From: Acidobacteriaceae bacterium
GTDB lineage: Bacteria; Acidobacteriota; Terriglobia; Terriglobales; Acidobacteriaceae
Assembly (NCBI GenBank): GCA_031296355.1
Contig: JARLFX010000057.1
Span: forward strand, 1-55,236
DNA: 55,236 nucleotides
Direction: 5' to 3'
Both the position numbers and the translations under genes were made by a program. Below the pieces are notes generated by a model. The model ran no database searches. It saw nothing but the letters and a program-made list of their open reading frames with translations, and had not been told where the DNA came from. Shown here piece by piece: positions 37,778-46,008 of the stretch; within the stretch, counting starts at the first letter, position 1, and each line of letters begins with the position of its first letter.

Positions 37778-38698
37778 ATGAACCTTCTTCGATCCACATT
37801 CATCGCGTTGTCTGAGCGGCCCCGCCTGCGTGCGTTTGCAGAGCAGACCGCCCTCGGCCACAAACTCTCCAGCCGCTTTGTTGCCGGCACAAGCATGGCT
37901 GATGCTATCGCTGCCGCGCAAAAGTTAAACGCTGCAGGCATCGCCGTCACCCTCGATGCGCTCGGCGAAAATGTGACGGACGAAGCGCAGGCCCGCCGCT
38001 CCGCAGCCACCTACCGCGCTCTGCTGGATGAGATTGAGCGCCTGCGGTTGAATGCCAATGTATCGCTCAAGCTCACGCAGATGGGCATGGACCTTCCCGG
38101 CAGCGTGGCGGAGCGCATTGTCGCCGAACTGGCGGCGCAGGCCACGGCGATTGATAGTTTCGTGCGGGTCGATATGGAGGGCAGCGCCTACACCCAGGCC
38201 ACCATCGATCTTGTGCGCAGGGTCCATTCCGTGCCGGAGCAGCGCAACATCGGCATCGTGCTCCAGTCCTACCTGCGCCGCACCCAGGCGGATATGATTG
38301 CGCTGCTCGCCGATGGCATTCGCATCCGCCTCTGCAAAGGCGCATACCAGGAGCCCCCCGAGATTGCCTTTCCCGCTAAAGCCGAAGTCGATGCCAATTA
38401 CATTGACCTCATGAAAGAGCTGCTGACCTCGGGGTTCTATCATGGTCTTGCAACCCACGACGAAGCCATGATCGACCAGGCCAAATCATTTGCCGCCGCA
38501 AAGGGCATCGCCCCGTCAGCTTTTGAGTTCCAGATGCTCTACGGCATACGCCGCGATCTGCAGGAGCAGTTAGTCCGGCAGGGCTACCGCGTGCGCGTGT
38601 ATGTGCCGTTCGGCAAAGAGTGGTATCCCTACTTCATGCGTCGGCTGGCAGAGCGGCCAGCCAACGCGCTTTTCATCCTTAAGAATCTTTTTCGCTAA
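37778..38698 (+). CDS. Proline dehydrogenase
   Basis: The 306-residue monofunctional FAD-dependent PRODH has a TIM barrel with the family motifs NVSLKLTQMG, FVRVDMEGSAYT, IGIVLQSYLRRT, RLCKGAYQEP and LATHDEAMI, ending with YVPFGKEWYPYFMRRLAERP. It oxidises L-proline to P5C with transfer of electrons to quinone; length fits the single-domain bacterial class. No Shine-Dalgarno is visible before ATG 37778. The next gene, 39 bases downstream, encodes P5C dehydrogenase, so both steps proline to glutamate are present. Confidence 0.95.
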   Translation: MNLLRSTFIALSERPRLRAFAEQTALGHKLSSRFVAGTSMADAIAAAQKLNAAGIAVTLDALGENVTDEAQARRSAATYRALLDEIERLRLNANVSLKLTQMGMDLPGSVAERIVAELAAQATAIDSFVRVDMEGSAYTQATIDLVRRVHSVPEQRNIGIVLQSYLRRTQADMIALLADGIRIRLCKGAYQEPPEIAFPAKAEVDANYIDLMKELLTSGFYHGLATHDEAMIDQAKSFAAAKGIAPSAFEFQMLYGIRRDLQEQLVRQGYRVRVYVPFGKEWYPYFMRRLAERPANALFILKNLFR

Positions 38699-38737
38699 CC
38701 AACGATCCAACTATCAGGACAGGACATAAAGAATCAC

Positions 38738-40291
38738 ATGCTGAAACTTACAGAATTCCGCAACGAGCCCTTCACCGATTTCAGCCAGCCAGCCAACGCA
38801 GATGCCATGCGCGCCGCGCTGCAGACCGTGCAGCAGCAGCTTGGGCAGGCCTATCCGCTGGCGATTGGCGGCAAGCCCGTCGAAACCGGATTTACCGTCA
38901 CCTCCACGAGCCCCGCAAATCCCCAGCTGGTCATCGGCACGCATGCTCAGGCGGAGCCTTCCATCGTCTCGCAGGCCATCGCCGCGGGCGAAGCCGCGTT
39001 TGCATCCTGGAGCGTGCAGCCCGCAGAAGACCGCGTTGCGCTCCTGCTGCAGGCCGCAAAACTAATGCGCGAGCGCAAGTTTGAATTCTGCGCATGGCTC
39101 ACCTTTGAAGCCGGCAAGAACTGGGCAGAGGCTGACGCCGACACGGCAGAGGCTATCGACTTTCTGGAGTTCTACGCGCGCGAAGCGCTGCGCCTGGCAG
39201 AGTCCGCGCCGCGCATTCAGTATCCGGGCGAGCGGAATGAGTTTGTGTACGTGCCGCTGGGCGTGGGCGCGGTCATTCCGCCGTGGAACTTCCCCCTGGC
39301 CATCATGGCCGGCATGACGGCTGCTGCCATCGTCACCGGCAATACCGTTGTGCTCAAGCCCTCGCCCCTCGCGCCCACCATCGCGGCGCGTTTTGTGCTG
39401 CTGCTGCAGGAGTGCGGTGTGCCCGCCGGAGTGGTCACGCTGCTGCAGGGCGGCGCCGCGCTCGGCAGCGCCATCATCGAGCATCCCGGCATCCACTTCG
39501 TCTCCTTCACCGGGTCGAAGAAGGTTGGCCTCGACATCCAGGTGCGCGCCGCGCAGGTCAAGCCCGGTCAGCGCTGGATCAAGCGCACCATCCTCGAGCT
39601 TGGCGGCAAAGACGCCATCATTGTAGAAGCGGATGCGGACCTCGAAGCCGCGGCAGATGGCGTCGTCGCTTCGGCGTGCGGCTTCAGCGGGCAGAAGTGC
39701 TCAGCCTGTTCGCGTGTGATCGTCAATGCGCAGGTGCACGATGCCTTCGTGCAGAAGCTTGCGCAGCGCATGCAGGCGCTCACCATCGGCGACCCGGCAG
39801 CGAACCGCGCCATCGGTCCGGTCATCAGCGAAGACTCCTACAAGCGCATCCTCGGCTACATCGGCGAGGCGGCGGCCAAGGGAAAGGTGCTTGCCGGCGG
39901 CAAGGCGCACACCCCCGCGGCAGAGGGCTACTACATTCAGCCCACGCTGATCGCCGGTCTCTCGCCGCAGGATCGCATCTGCCAGGAAGAGGTCTTTGGC
40001 CCTGTGCTGGCGGTGCTGAAGTCAAAGGACTTTGAAGATGCTCTGCAGATTGCGAACGACACCGAATACGGCCTCACGGGCGCGGTCTACAGCAAAGACG
40101 AGAAGAAACTGAAGCGCGCCGCCGCGGCCTTCCACGTCGGCAACCTCTACTTCAACCGCAAGTGCACCGGCGCCATGGTCGGCGCGCATCCCTTTGGCGG
40201 CTTCAAGCTCTCAGGCACAGACTCGAAAGCCGGCGGCGCAGACTATCTGCTCCTGTTTACGCAGGCGAAATCCATCAACTACAAGCTGTGA
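38738..40291 (+). CDS. L-glutamate gamma-semialdehyde (P5C) dehydrogenase
   Basis: The 517-residue ALDH-superfamily enzyme converts glutamate semialdehyde plus NAD to glutamate. Catalytic Glu287 lies in ILELGGKDA and the nucleophile Cys321 in FSGQKCSACSR; PPWNFPLAI and the FTGS nucleotide turn are present. The C-terminal segment (KCTGAMVGAHPFGGFKLSGT) matches the RocA/PruA group. It is co-directional with and close to the proline dehydrogenase gene, an evident proline catabolism operon. A short G/C hairpin (GGGG-TGTA-CCCC) directly follows the stop. Confidence 0.95.
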   Translation: MLKLTEFRNEPFTDFSQPANADAMRAALQTVQQQLGQAYPLAIGGKPVETGFTVTSTSPANPQLVIGTHAQAEPSIVSQAIAAGEAAFASWSVQPAEDRVALLLQAAKLMRERKFEFCAWLTFEAGKNWAEADADTAEAIDFLEFYAREALRLAESAPRIQYPGERNEFVYVPLGVGAVIPPWNFPLAIMAGMTAAAIVTGNTVVLKPSPLAPTIAARFVLLLQECGVPAGVVTLLQGGAALGSAIIEHPGIHFVSFTGSKKVGLDIQVRAAQVKPGQRWIKRTILELGGKDAIIVEADADLEAAADGVVASACGFSGQKCSACSRVIVNAQVHDAFVQKLAQRMQALTIGDPAANRAIGPVISEDSYKRILGYIGEAAAKGKVLAGGKAHTPAAEGYYIQPTLIAGLSPQDRICQEEVFGPVLAVLKSKDFEDALQIANDTEYGLTGAVYSKDEKKLKRAAAAFHVGNLYFNRKCTGAMVGAHPFGGFKLSGTDSKAGGADYLLLFTQAKSINYKL

Positions 40292-40526
40292 GGATGGGGG
40301 TGTACCCCTCCCCCACCAAAACGCTAAATATCTTGTTTGCATGTATTTAGTGTTTTTTGTTGCGCTAAATATTTGGAAACATGATGTTTACGGGTAAATA
40401 TTTCATTCGCAATGGGTTAGGGAACTATCCGGTGCGACTGGAATCTTCTTCTTGTATTAATTGTAGCGATTTTAGATGGGAACTACGCCAAATTTTCTGA
40501 AGAAAGTTTGGTTCCTCGCGTTTTTT

Positions 40527-40603
40527 CATGGACGGTTTGTGGACAGCTCATGGATGACGCACGGTGATTGCATGGACAGTGCATGGGTGGCTCATGGACG
40601 CCG
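40527..40603 (+). repeat. Seven tandem 11-bp units, consensus CATGGACNGNN
   Basis: Consecutive 11-mers with no gap are CATGGACGGTT, TGTGGACAGCT, CATGGATGACG, CACGGTGATTG, CATGGACAGTG, CATGGGTGGCT and CATGGACGCCG. The period is one DNA helical turn and is not a multiple of three, so it is not a coding repeat. The array decays after 40604. Confidence 0.75.
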
Positions 40604-40731
40604 TGGCGTCCGGGGCGTTCGTACGGCGGAAGCTTTCTGGCGGTATGGGTGATGCGGGGAGCGCTTGAATTCTTGGGTGCGCTCAGAATGACTCAACGTG
40701 AGTTTACTGGCCTGGGGAATATGTATGCTGT

Positions 40732-40755
40732 CCCCGGATTACTCCCCGGATTACT
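40732..40755 (+). repeat. Perfect 12-bp tandem duplication upstream of the island operon
   Basis: CCCCGGATTACT occurs twice in direct contact, 45 bases before the first gene of the three-gene operon. It could be a paired regulator site in the promoter. Confidence 0.6.
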
Positions 40756-40800
40756 CACAATGTGGTTTAATGTTGTCACTATCTAGTTCTACTCCATCCA

Positions 40801-41505
40801 ATGGCTAAACCTCTATCATTCGGTGAATTCACACTGACTTCTGCAACCTGCGAAAGTAGGTACGCAAACGCGTATTTGCTTTACGATAAGACCGGTCAGA
40901 TCGTTCACCGTTTAGCAGAAGGATTAACAAATTTGGAGATTGCACAGGCCACCCCTAATCATACTGTGGTCAAGACTGACGAAGGAGTTTTTGCAATTGA
41001 ACTCGCAGCAAGTCGCGTTCAAGTTCTCCATCCAGAGTCGTCTCTGGAGTCATTTGGTAAGCATTGCGACTTTTTTTATGATGTCCTCTTCTCCGAACTT
41101 CAGATCAGGCTGTTAGCCAGAATTGGATTCCGGACTGCTTGGCGATTAGCCTTCGATACCGTGGAAGAATCAATCAATTTCATATCCACTTTAGAGGTTC
41201 TCAACACTGCTGAGAACGATCCTTTTCGTATTGGTTCTCCTATCTCCGAATGTACAAAGCGCTGGCAAAGCGACAAGTTGGGAATCAATTTTTCGGCTAG
41301 GATCGTCGATGGTGAGCTGTCTGCTGAATTGCCGCCTGAGTTTGGGGATGACCGAAATAAGATGGCTCGGGTCAGAGGCGTTATATTCGACTTGGACTAC
41401 TATACAGTGGCCCCGGTAGACTGCGGCCAGTGGCGACCTTCTGAATGGATCCCCATCACTACCCGCAAACTTAAGAAGGATATGGAAGCATTGATTGAAT
41501 TATGA
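40801..41505 (+). CDS. Unknown protein, island gene 1 (TIGR04255-like layout)
   Basis: A 234-residue soluble protein without signal peptide or helices spanning the membrane. I do not recognise it firmly. The central stretch SLESFGKHCDFF, RIGFRTAWRLAF and the C-terminal VIFDLDYYT followed by a helical tail recall the sporadically distributed TIGR04255 family (an arginine-containing G-L-R strand, then a D-x-D-Y strand and terminal helix), but this is a weak impression. There is no Shine-Dalgarno before ATG 40801, unlike most genes here. Base composition differs from the neighbours: 41161-41220 has 23 of 60 G+C, against 37 of 60 at 39601-39660. Its stop overlaps the next start (ATGA). Confidence 0.75.
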   Translation: MAKPLSFGEFTLTSATCESRYANAYLLYDKTGQIVHRLAEGLTNLEIAQATPNHTVVKTDEGVFAIELAASRVQVLHPESSLESFGKHCDFFYDVLFSELQIRLLARIGFRTAWRLAFDTVEESINFISTLEVLNTAENDPFRIGSPISECTKRWQSDKLGINFSARIVDGELSAELPPEFGDDRNKMARVRGVIFDLDYYTVAPVDCGQWRPSEWIPITTRKLKKDMEALIEL

Positions 41506-42104
41506 CTAGTACTATTACGCCTGACGTAATTCCGTTTCCAAGTAGATCGCGCGTCCGCTCTATAGAAGACTCCTACACAAATACTGCAGGTCTAAAGCGT
41601 AGCCAGCAAAACACACCATATAGCTCAGACATTCCTGTGATGGGAGTTGCTGGCACATCTGCGCTGAAATCGCATCCAATTTCCATAGACGTGTTATATG
41701 GCTCCATTGAAAATGGTGCTAAACATCCATTGGAAGCGCTGAATAGTCTAGCCCAAGTCATTGGCTTGCTTGAATTAGCCAAGGATGCATCAGCCGAGAG
41801 CGTATTGAAATCGGATGCTATTATGCAGGAATTTCAATTGGCGCTTAGGCAGCTCTTTAAGTTTCGGCAGAACTTGGGGGATGGTTATGGTCTAGTAGTT
41901 AATTGCACAGAGGTTGCGCTGATAAACCAGCGCGGAGTTCCGCTCAGCTCCTCACAAATCTCTTCTGTCTGGAGAGCCTTTCGTGCTTTACGAGAAACCC
42001 CTTTCCTGTCCTTTGATCGCGCTCTAGATTTGGTCGAGGACGTCGAAGCTGAAGGACTCGAAACTGACCCTCATGGCATTGGAGATTTACTAGGGGCAGA
42101 ATGA
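41502..42104 (+). CDS. Unknown protein, island gene 2
   Basis: A 200-residue protein of unknown family. The first 55 residues are Ser/Pro/Thr-rich and probably disordered (DVIPFPSRSRVRSIED). Residues about 60-120 are helical (LEALNSLAQVIGLLELAKDAS, FQLALRQLFKFRQNLGDGY). The end is acidic (LDLVEDVEAEGLETDPHGIGDLLGAE). An acidic, partly disordered protein directly before a nuclease-like gene is the arrangement of many antitoxins, but it is longer than most (inference only). It is linked by ATGA overlaps on both sides, so all three products should be made in fixed proportion. Confidence 0.75.
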   Translation: MTSTITPDVIPFPSRSRVRSIEDSYTNTAGLKRSQQNTPYSSDIPVMGVAGTSALKSHPISIDVLYGSIENGAKHPLEALNSLAQVIGLLELAKDASAESVLKSDAIMQEFQLALRQLFKFRQNLGDGYGLVVNCTEVALINQRGVPLSSSQISSVWRAFRALRETPFLSFDRALDLVEDVEAEGLETDPHGIGDLLGAE

Positions 42105-42880
42105 ACGCGTTCGTTGAAACGACTATTCTAACGGATGCCCTGCTCAAACCGGGATCCGCAAAAAACCTAGCGGCAAAGGCGGCGCTTAAACGCTATGCCA
42201 AGACCGAGCTACCTGTTTACGCGATACGCGAATTCAAGGCGGGCCCGCTACATTACTTTTGTTATTTTCACAATAAGCTTGTCACGACGAAGTCACTAGC
42301 TGACACCGTTGCTGCGCTGAACCAATTGTCGCCATTCCAACGCTATTTGAAGTCAACATCATTTGAAGCACTTGAAGCGGCGATTCGAATAGGTGGAGAA
42401 AAAGCTAATCCAGATGATGACCTTGCAGATCGTTATAGGCTTTCCACCGCTAAGCTCATTGTCCAAAGCTGGCGTCGACGGCGAAAACTTACTCATTCTA
42501 CGGTGCAAGACCTTCCTTGCTATGTTGAATGTGCGCCACAGCTAAATAAGGATGGAATCTTTGATTCAAAGCCACGGGATTGTGATCCTGCAGTAGAGTG
42601 TTGCCTTGCTAAGCAGCTTCGTCTGAATCCAGAAGCCCTAAGACTAATGCGAGATTCAATCCCGGAAACTTCTGTCCGACAAGAAGATCGCAATCGCCGC
42701 GCAGTACTAAAGCGATTGATTAAGCATCCCAAGGAGAGATTGGATAAGAAGTCATGTAAGCAACTAGGGGATGCATATTTCGCATTTTTCTGCCCTGAAG
42801 ATTCTGTGATTTTGACTACAAATATTAAAGATCACCAACCCCTAGCTGCCAGCATTGGGAAGGTCGTTGAAAAGCCTTAG
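42101..42880 (+). CDS. PIN-like nuclease, island gene 3
   Basis: The 259-residue protein opens MNAFVETTILTDALLKPGS, the beta1-alpha1 pattern of PIN-domain nucleases with Glu6 where Asp is usual. LPVYAIREFKAG (Glu44) and the C-terminal LGDAYFAFFCPEDSVILTTN (Asp224, Asn241, then Asp244) fit the second to fourth acidic positions. Between Glu44 and Asp224 lie about 180 residues, far more than the roughly 60 of VapC. This insert contains LPCYVEC and RDCDPAVECC, a possible zinc-binding module. Prediction: metal-dependent RNase or DNase acting as the effector of the operon. AGGGG lies 4 bases before the ATG. It could be an inactive PIN-like fold if Glu6 does not substitute for Asp. Confidence 0.75.
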   Translation: MNAFVETTILTDALLKPGSAKNLAAKAALKRYAKTELPVYAIREFKAGPLHYFCYFHNKLVTTKSLADTVAALNQLSPFQRYLKSTSFEALEAAIRIGGEKANPDDDLADRYRLSTAKLIVQSWRRRRKLTHSTVQDLPCYVECAPQLNKDGIFDSKPRDCDPAVECCLAKQLRLNPEALRLMRDSIPETSVRQEDRNRRAVLKRLIKHPKERLDKKSCKQLGDAYFAFFCPEDSVILTTNIKDHQPLAASIGKVVEKP

Positions 42881-43122
42881 CAGTGATGATTAATACGGGA
42901 ACAGCATACATAAAACCTTGTGCCCCGATCCTCCGATCGTAATTGCCGCGACCCAAAACCCGAAGTTACCGCGAAGATAACCGCGGAAAACCCGAAGAAA
43001 CCGGTAAGAAACCCGAAGAAACACCCATCTCACCCGCGGAAAACCCTAAGTCGCAAATTTGTCCACGAAAAACCATGCACTCACCGCGAGTTCACCGTGT
43101 TCGACCCATGTAAAAAACCGGG
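42881..43122. repeat. Right flank of the island: degenerate ACC-spaced repeats, periodic 11-bp units at 43056-43110
   Basis: Read on the minus strand, 43110 to 43056 gives five contiguous 11-mers: CATGGGTCGAA, CACGGTGAACT, CGCGGTGAGTG, CATGGTTTTTC, GTGGACAAATT. These share the CAYGG(T/A) core with the array at 40527, in opposite orientation. From 42959 to 43055 the plus strand shows looser units starting ACC every 9-12 bases (ACCCGAAG, ACCGCGAAG, ACCGCGG). An 89-codon ORF through this stretch is probably not a gene. Confidence 0.6.
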
Positions 43123-45549
43123 CTACTGCGGGAGAACGGGGAGGGCGATGGTGTCGATGGAGGTGGGATTGTCGCGTAGTTTCAGGTAGAGAAGTGTGCC
43201 GCTGGGGCGAGGAACCTGCACGCTGTTCGCTGTGAGATCGGCAGGAATATTTGCCGCAGTGGCGGCCAGAAAAGCGGGATCGGCGGAGATGGAATCAATC
43301 AGATAAAGGCTGCTGCCGGTGAGTGTGCACGGAGCAGCTGCTTTAGCCGGACAGCGCACATCCGTCAGTTCAGGCATGCGAATAAGATGCGCGAGAGGTT
43401 GCCAATCGCTGCTAATGCCGCTGGCCGTAACAGCGCGAAATCGCAGGTCGCCAAAGGCCGACGCGCCGAAAGCCTTAGCGGGATCAAGCGTGGCGAGCAC
43501 AGTCTGCCGGTCTTCAAGCACGAGCGAGCCATCGTCAAGCGAGAGTGTGGTGTGCAGCGAATTGTCGTGCGTTGCAACCTCAATCTTCTCGCTGCGTTCA
43601 AAGCCGTTTGGGCCATCTGACTTCACAAAAAAAGTGAGTTTTGCATTGAGCGGGAGATCGTCTGCGCTGGCGAATTCGATGGATGATCCGTGCGCGCTGG
43701 CAGCGGGCTGCACGCTTTTCTTAACCAGCGTGATGTGCGGGCGCGGTGGCTGTACGGTGAAACTGAAGTCGAGTGTGCGCCCATCCTTCAACGTGATGTG
43801 CGCCTTCTGCGGAACGCCGTGTTTCATGGCAAGCGCAGCCTGATCTTTCAGCGGCGTAAGCGTGATGGTCTCGGTGTCTCCCGTAGCAGTGATGTCGCCG
43901 GGTGCAAAGTGCGCGCCAGCGATCTCGACTTCAGCGACCTGTTCCAGGCCTTTGCCGGAGAGCGTAGCAGTGGAGTCGCCTGCATAGAACGTGAGTTTCT
44001 GCGGCGTAGGCGGGTCGGCGTAGGCGTTTACCTTTACGGAGTCTGGCTTGTCCTGCCCGAACTGCTTGACCTGTAGTGCGAGTTCGCCGGGCTGCACATC
44101 TTTCAGCTTCATGTTGACCTGCAGGAGATTGGGCTTGTCAGTGGAGCCGGGCTTCCATGTAGCGAGGAGCAGAGTACCGTCTGCGGTGTGGACCTGGATG
44201 GTATCAACACAGGCAGCGCCGGTGGAGCTGAGCTGGATGTGATCTTCGCGGCCAACGACGAGGCGGGTTGCATCTGCTGAATCGACCGTCCACTGCGACG
44301 CGGGGAGAGGCTGCAGCAGGAAGGCGGGGCCAGTGTAGGCATCGAAGCCCCACATGCCTTTCACGGTGCCAGTGACATCGGTTGTGCTGGTGAGGTCTTT
44401 GGCGGCGGCGAGATCGAGGATGAATCCTCCGCGAAGCGCATCGGCGACGAGTGGAAGGCGCACGGGATGGTCGCCGGAAATCTCAAGCACCAGGTTGTGC
44501 GCGAAGGCAGTGGAGAAGATGAGCGGCGCGCCTTCGACAGGCAGCACGAGGTCGGGGTTGCGCAGGCAGAGGACGCGCTTCGCATCGACCGCGCGAAGGG
44601 GCGGCATCTGCGCGGATTGTACGGCGGGCAGGCCGATGACGAGGACGGACTTGGGATTGTGGAACGAGGGCGGGTTGTTCAGCTTCAGGTTGAGGTCTTC
44701 GTTATCGGGCAGGCCAAGCGCGGGAATGTACTGATACTTGGCGGAGTGAATGCCGCTCATGATGCGAACGACGTCGACGATGGCCCCGACGTAGGCGGAG
44801 TAGTAGCCGCCCCCCATCATCTGGGTGGCGCTGGCGTTGGCCACGAGATCAGTGGCGGGGCCGGAGGTGAGCTGGGTGACGAGCGACGTGTGGCCGTCGT
44901 CCATCACGACGGCGTTCTCGCCGGCGGTAAGGCAGATGATCTGCTGGCCACTGCTGCGAAGGAAGCAGTCCTGGTTGATCTTGATATTCAGGCTGCGGGC
45001 GAGGAGGTCAGAACGCTCCTTGAGCTGCTTGGTATCGGAGCTGGGAATCTTTTCGATGGCGGCGACGAATTTTTCGTAGCGAACGCGATCATAGGCGGCG
45101 GCGTTAAGATCCTGCACGGCGCGGATGAAGGCTCCGGGACGGCCCTGGACGGCATTGCGCAGGGTGGAGAAGTCGCCGCCGGTGCTGGGCGCCAGGAAGA
45201 GCACAGCCTGCTGCGCGCCGTCGGGCACAAGCAGGGTAACGCCTTCCTGGGTGATGTGTTTATTCCAGATATCGGCGTGCGTGAACCATTTGTCGGGTGG
45301 CGGGTTAGTGGTGCCGCGGAGGAAACATGCGACGAGGAGATAGTGCTCGGACTGGGAGGCGGGGAAATCAACGTGGACCCAGAGACGGTCGCCGGGGGCG
45401 AGGTTGGGCACCTGTGCGATGGGGAGCTGCTGGTTGCCGCGCGTGACCTTGATCTGCAGGCGGGGCCCGCTGAGATCGAAGTTGGCGCCGTCAGCATAGG
45501 CGGGGAGACAGCAGAGCGAGGCGAGAAGGAGCGCGAGGAGCTTTCCCAT
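43123..45549 (-). CDS. Large exported protein of unknown function
   Basis: The 808-residue protein has a signal peptide (MGKLLALLLASLCCLPAYA). The mature part is almost entirely beta-type, with Ala/Leu/Thr/Asp-rich strands and no transmembrane segment. At about 20-110 a region resembles an Ig-like or bacterial surface domain (LQIKVTRGNQQLP). Residues about 215-330 include QDCFLRSSGQQIICLTAGENAVVMDD. The C-terminal half looks like two or three Ig-like modules (LTFYAGDSTATLSGKGLEQV, PHITLVKKSVQP). I do not recognise the family; similar long exported proteins are common in Acidobacteria. No clear Shine-Dalgarno is visible. Surface or periplasmic location is inferred. Confidence 0.75.
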   Translation of the reverse strand: MGKLLALLLASLCCLPAYADGANFDLSGPRLQIKVTRGNQQLPIAQVPNLAPGDRLWVHVDFPASQSEHYLLVACFLRGTTNPPPDKWFTHADIWNKHITQEGVTLLVPDGAQQAVLFLAPSTGGDFSTLRNAVQGRPGAFIRAVQDLNAAAYDRVRYEKFVAAIEKIPSSDTKQLKERSDLLARSLNIKINQDCFLRSSGQQIICLTAGENAVVMDDGHTSLVTQLTSGPATDLVANASATQMMGGGYYSAYVGAIVDVVRIMSGIHSAKYQYIPALGLPDNEDLNLKLNNPPSFHNPKSVLVIGLPAVQSAQMPPLRAVDAKRVLCLRNPDLVLPVEGAPLIFSTAFAHNLVLEISGDHPVRLPLVADALRGGFILDLAAAKDLTSTTDVTGTVKGMWGFDAYTGPAFLLQPLPASQWTVDSADATRLVVGREDHIQLSSTGAACVDTIQVHTADGTLLLATWKPGSTDKPNLLQVNMKLKDVQPGELALQVKQFGQDKPDSVKVNAYADPPTPQKLTFYAGDSTATLSGKGLEQVAEVEIAGAHFAPGDITATGDTETITLTPLKDQAALAMKHGVPQKAHITLKDGRTLDFSFTVQPPRPHITLVKKSVQPAASAHGSSIEFASADDLPLNAKLTFFVKSDGPNGFERSEKIEVATHDNSLHTTLSLDDGSLVLEDRQTVLATLDPAKAFGASAFGDLRFRAVTASGISSDWQPLAHLIRMPELTDVRCPAKAAAPCTLTGSSLYLIDSISADPAFLAATAANIPADLTANSVQVPRPSGTLLYLKLRDNPTSIDTIALPVLPQ

Positions 45550-45699
45550 ATGTATAGGTTAGTTGAGAGGGCGGGGTTGGGGGTTGCACTGGGGGGTTCG
45601 GGGGTGATGCGGTTGAATGACTTCGATTGAGTGGATTGAGGTTATGGATGGCGAGAGCGGTTCGCTTGGTGGAGCGATTGGGGTCCCCGGCCAATGAGC

Positions 45700-46008
45700 T
45701 CAATGGCGAAAATGTAGCTGGATGGCCGCACTGATTTCAATCAACAAGAGCACGCCCGTCAAGAACAAATACAAGATTACGGGAAAAGTTGAGATTGGCC
45801 TGGAGGCAGTACTCGGAACCAATTGCTTGCCACACTTCCAGGCAAAGAATCCTGCAGCCAAAACCAGCAATATCGCCATGATCGCACTGGTCCAGATTCC
45901 GCTCTTGTCGGTGGGAGATGGCACTAGCGTCAGAAGGCTTACCAATAAAAACAGGCAAAGTATTTCGCCGACAAATAAAAGGCCTGTTTTGATTTTAGAA
46001 GGTGGCAT
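45700..46008 (-). CDS. Small three-helix membrane protein, unknown
   Basis: The 102-residue protein has hydrophobic segments at about 8-29 (GLLFVGEILCLFLLVSLLTLV), 39-60 (AIMAILLVLAAGFFAWKCG) and 74-97 (FPVILYLFLTGVLLLIEIS). The N-terminus is positively charged. AAAGG lies about 8 bases before the ATG. G+C is lower than in flanking genes. No family is recognised; it is not clearly part of an operon. Confidence 0.55.
   Translation of the reverse strand: MPPSKIKTGLLFVGEILCLFLLVSLLTLVPSPTDKSGIWTSAIMAILLVLAAGFFAWKCGKQLVPSTASRPISTFPVILYLFLTGVLLLIEISAAIQLHFRH

Larger units (their letters stand above)
40292..40800. other. AT-rich left flank of the low-G+C island
   Basis: 509 bases without a gene. 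In order it holds a short hairpin near 40296, two GCTAAATAT copies (about 40323 and 40364), a near-perfect 24-bp dyad at 40488-40511 (CCAAAtTTTC...GAAAgTTTGG), the 11-bp repeat array at 40527-40603 and a 12-bp tandem duplication at 40732-40755. The change from the flanking genes to AT-rich sequence is abrupt after the P5C dehydrogenase stop. Confidence 0.6.

Noticed and set aside
40527..40603. CRISPR array
   Set aside because: Units are 11 bases with no spacers, and there are no cas genes in the window.
40292..43122. Prophage or integrative element as the origin of the island
   Set aside because: No integrase, transposase, tRNA gene or attachment duplication is visible; only the repeat arrays and composition point to transfer.
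42920..43189. 89-codon Lys/Pro-rich ORF in the right island flank
   Set aside because: It follows the degenerate 9-12-base repeats, whose spacing is not a multiple of three, and runs antisense into the end of the 808-residue gene.
44467..45630. 387-codon plus-strand ORF antisense to the 808-residue exported protein
   Set aside because: The minus frame has a signal peptide and is longer; the plus frame has a compositional pattern typical of antisense shadows.
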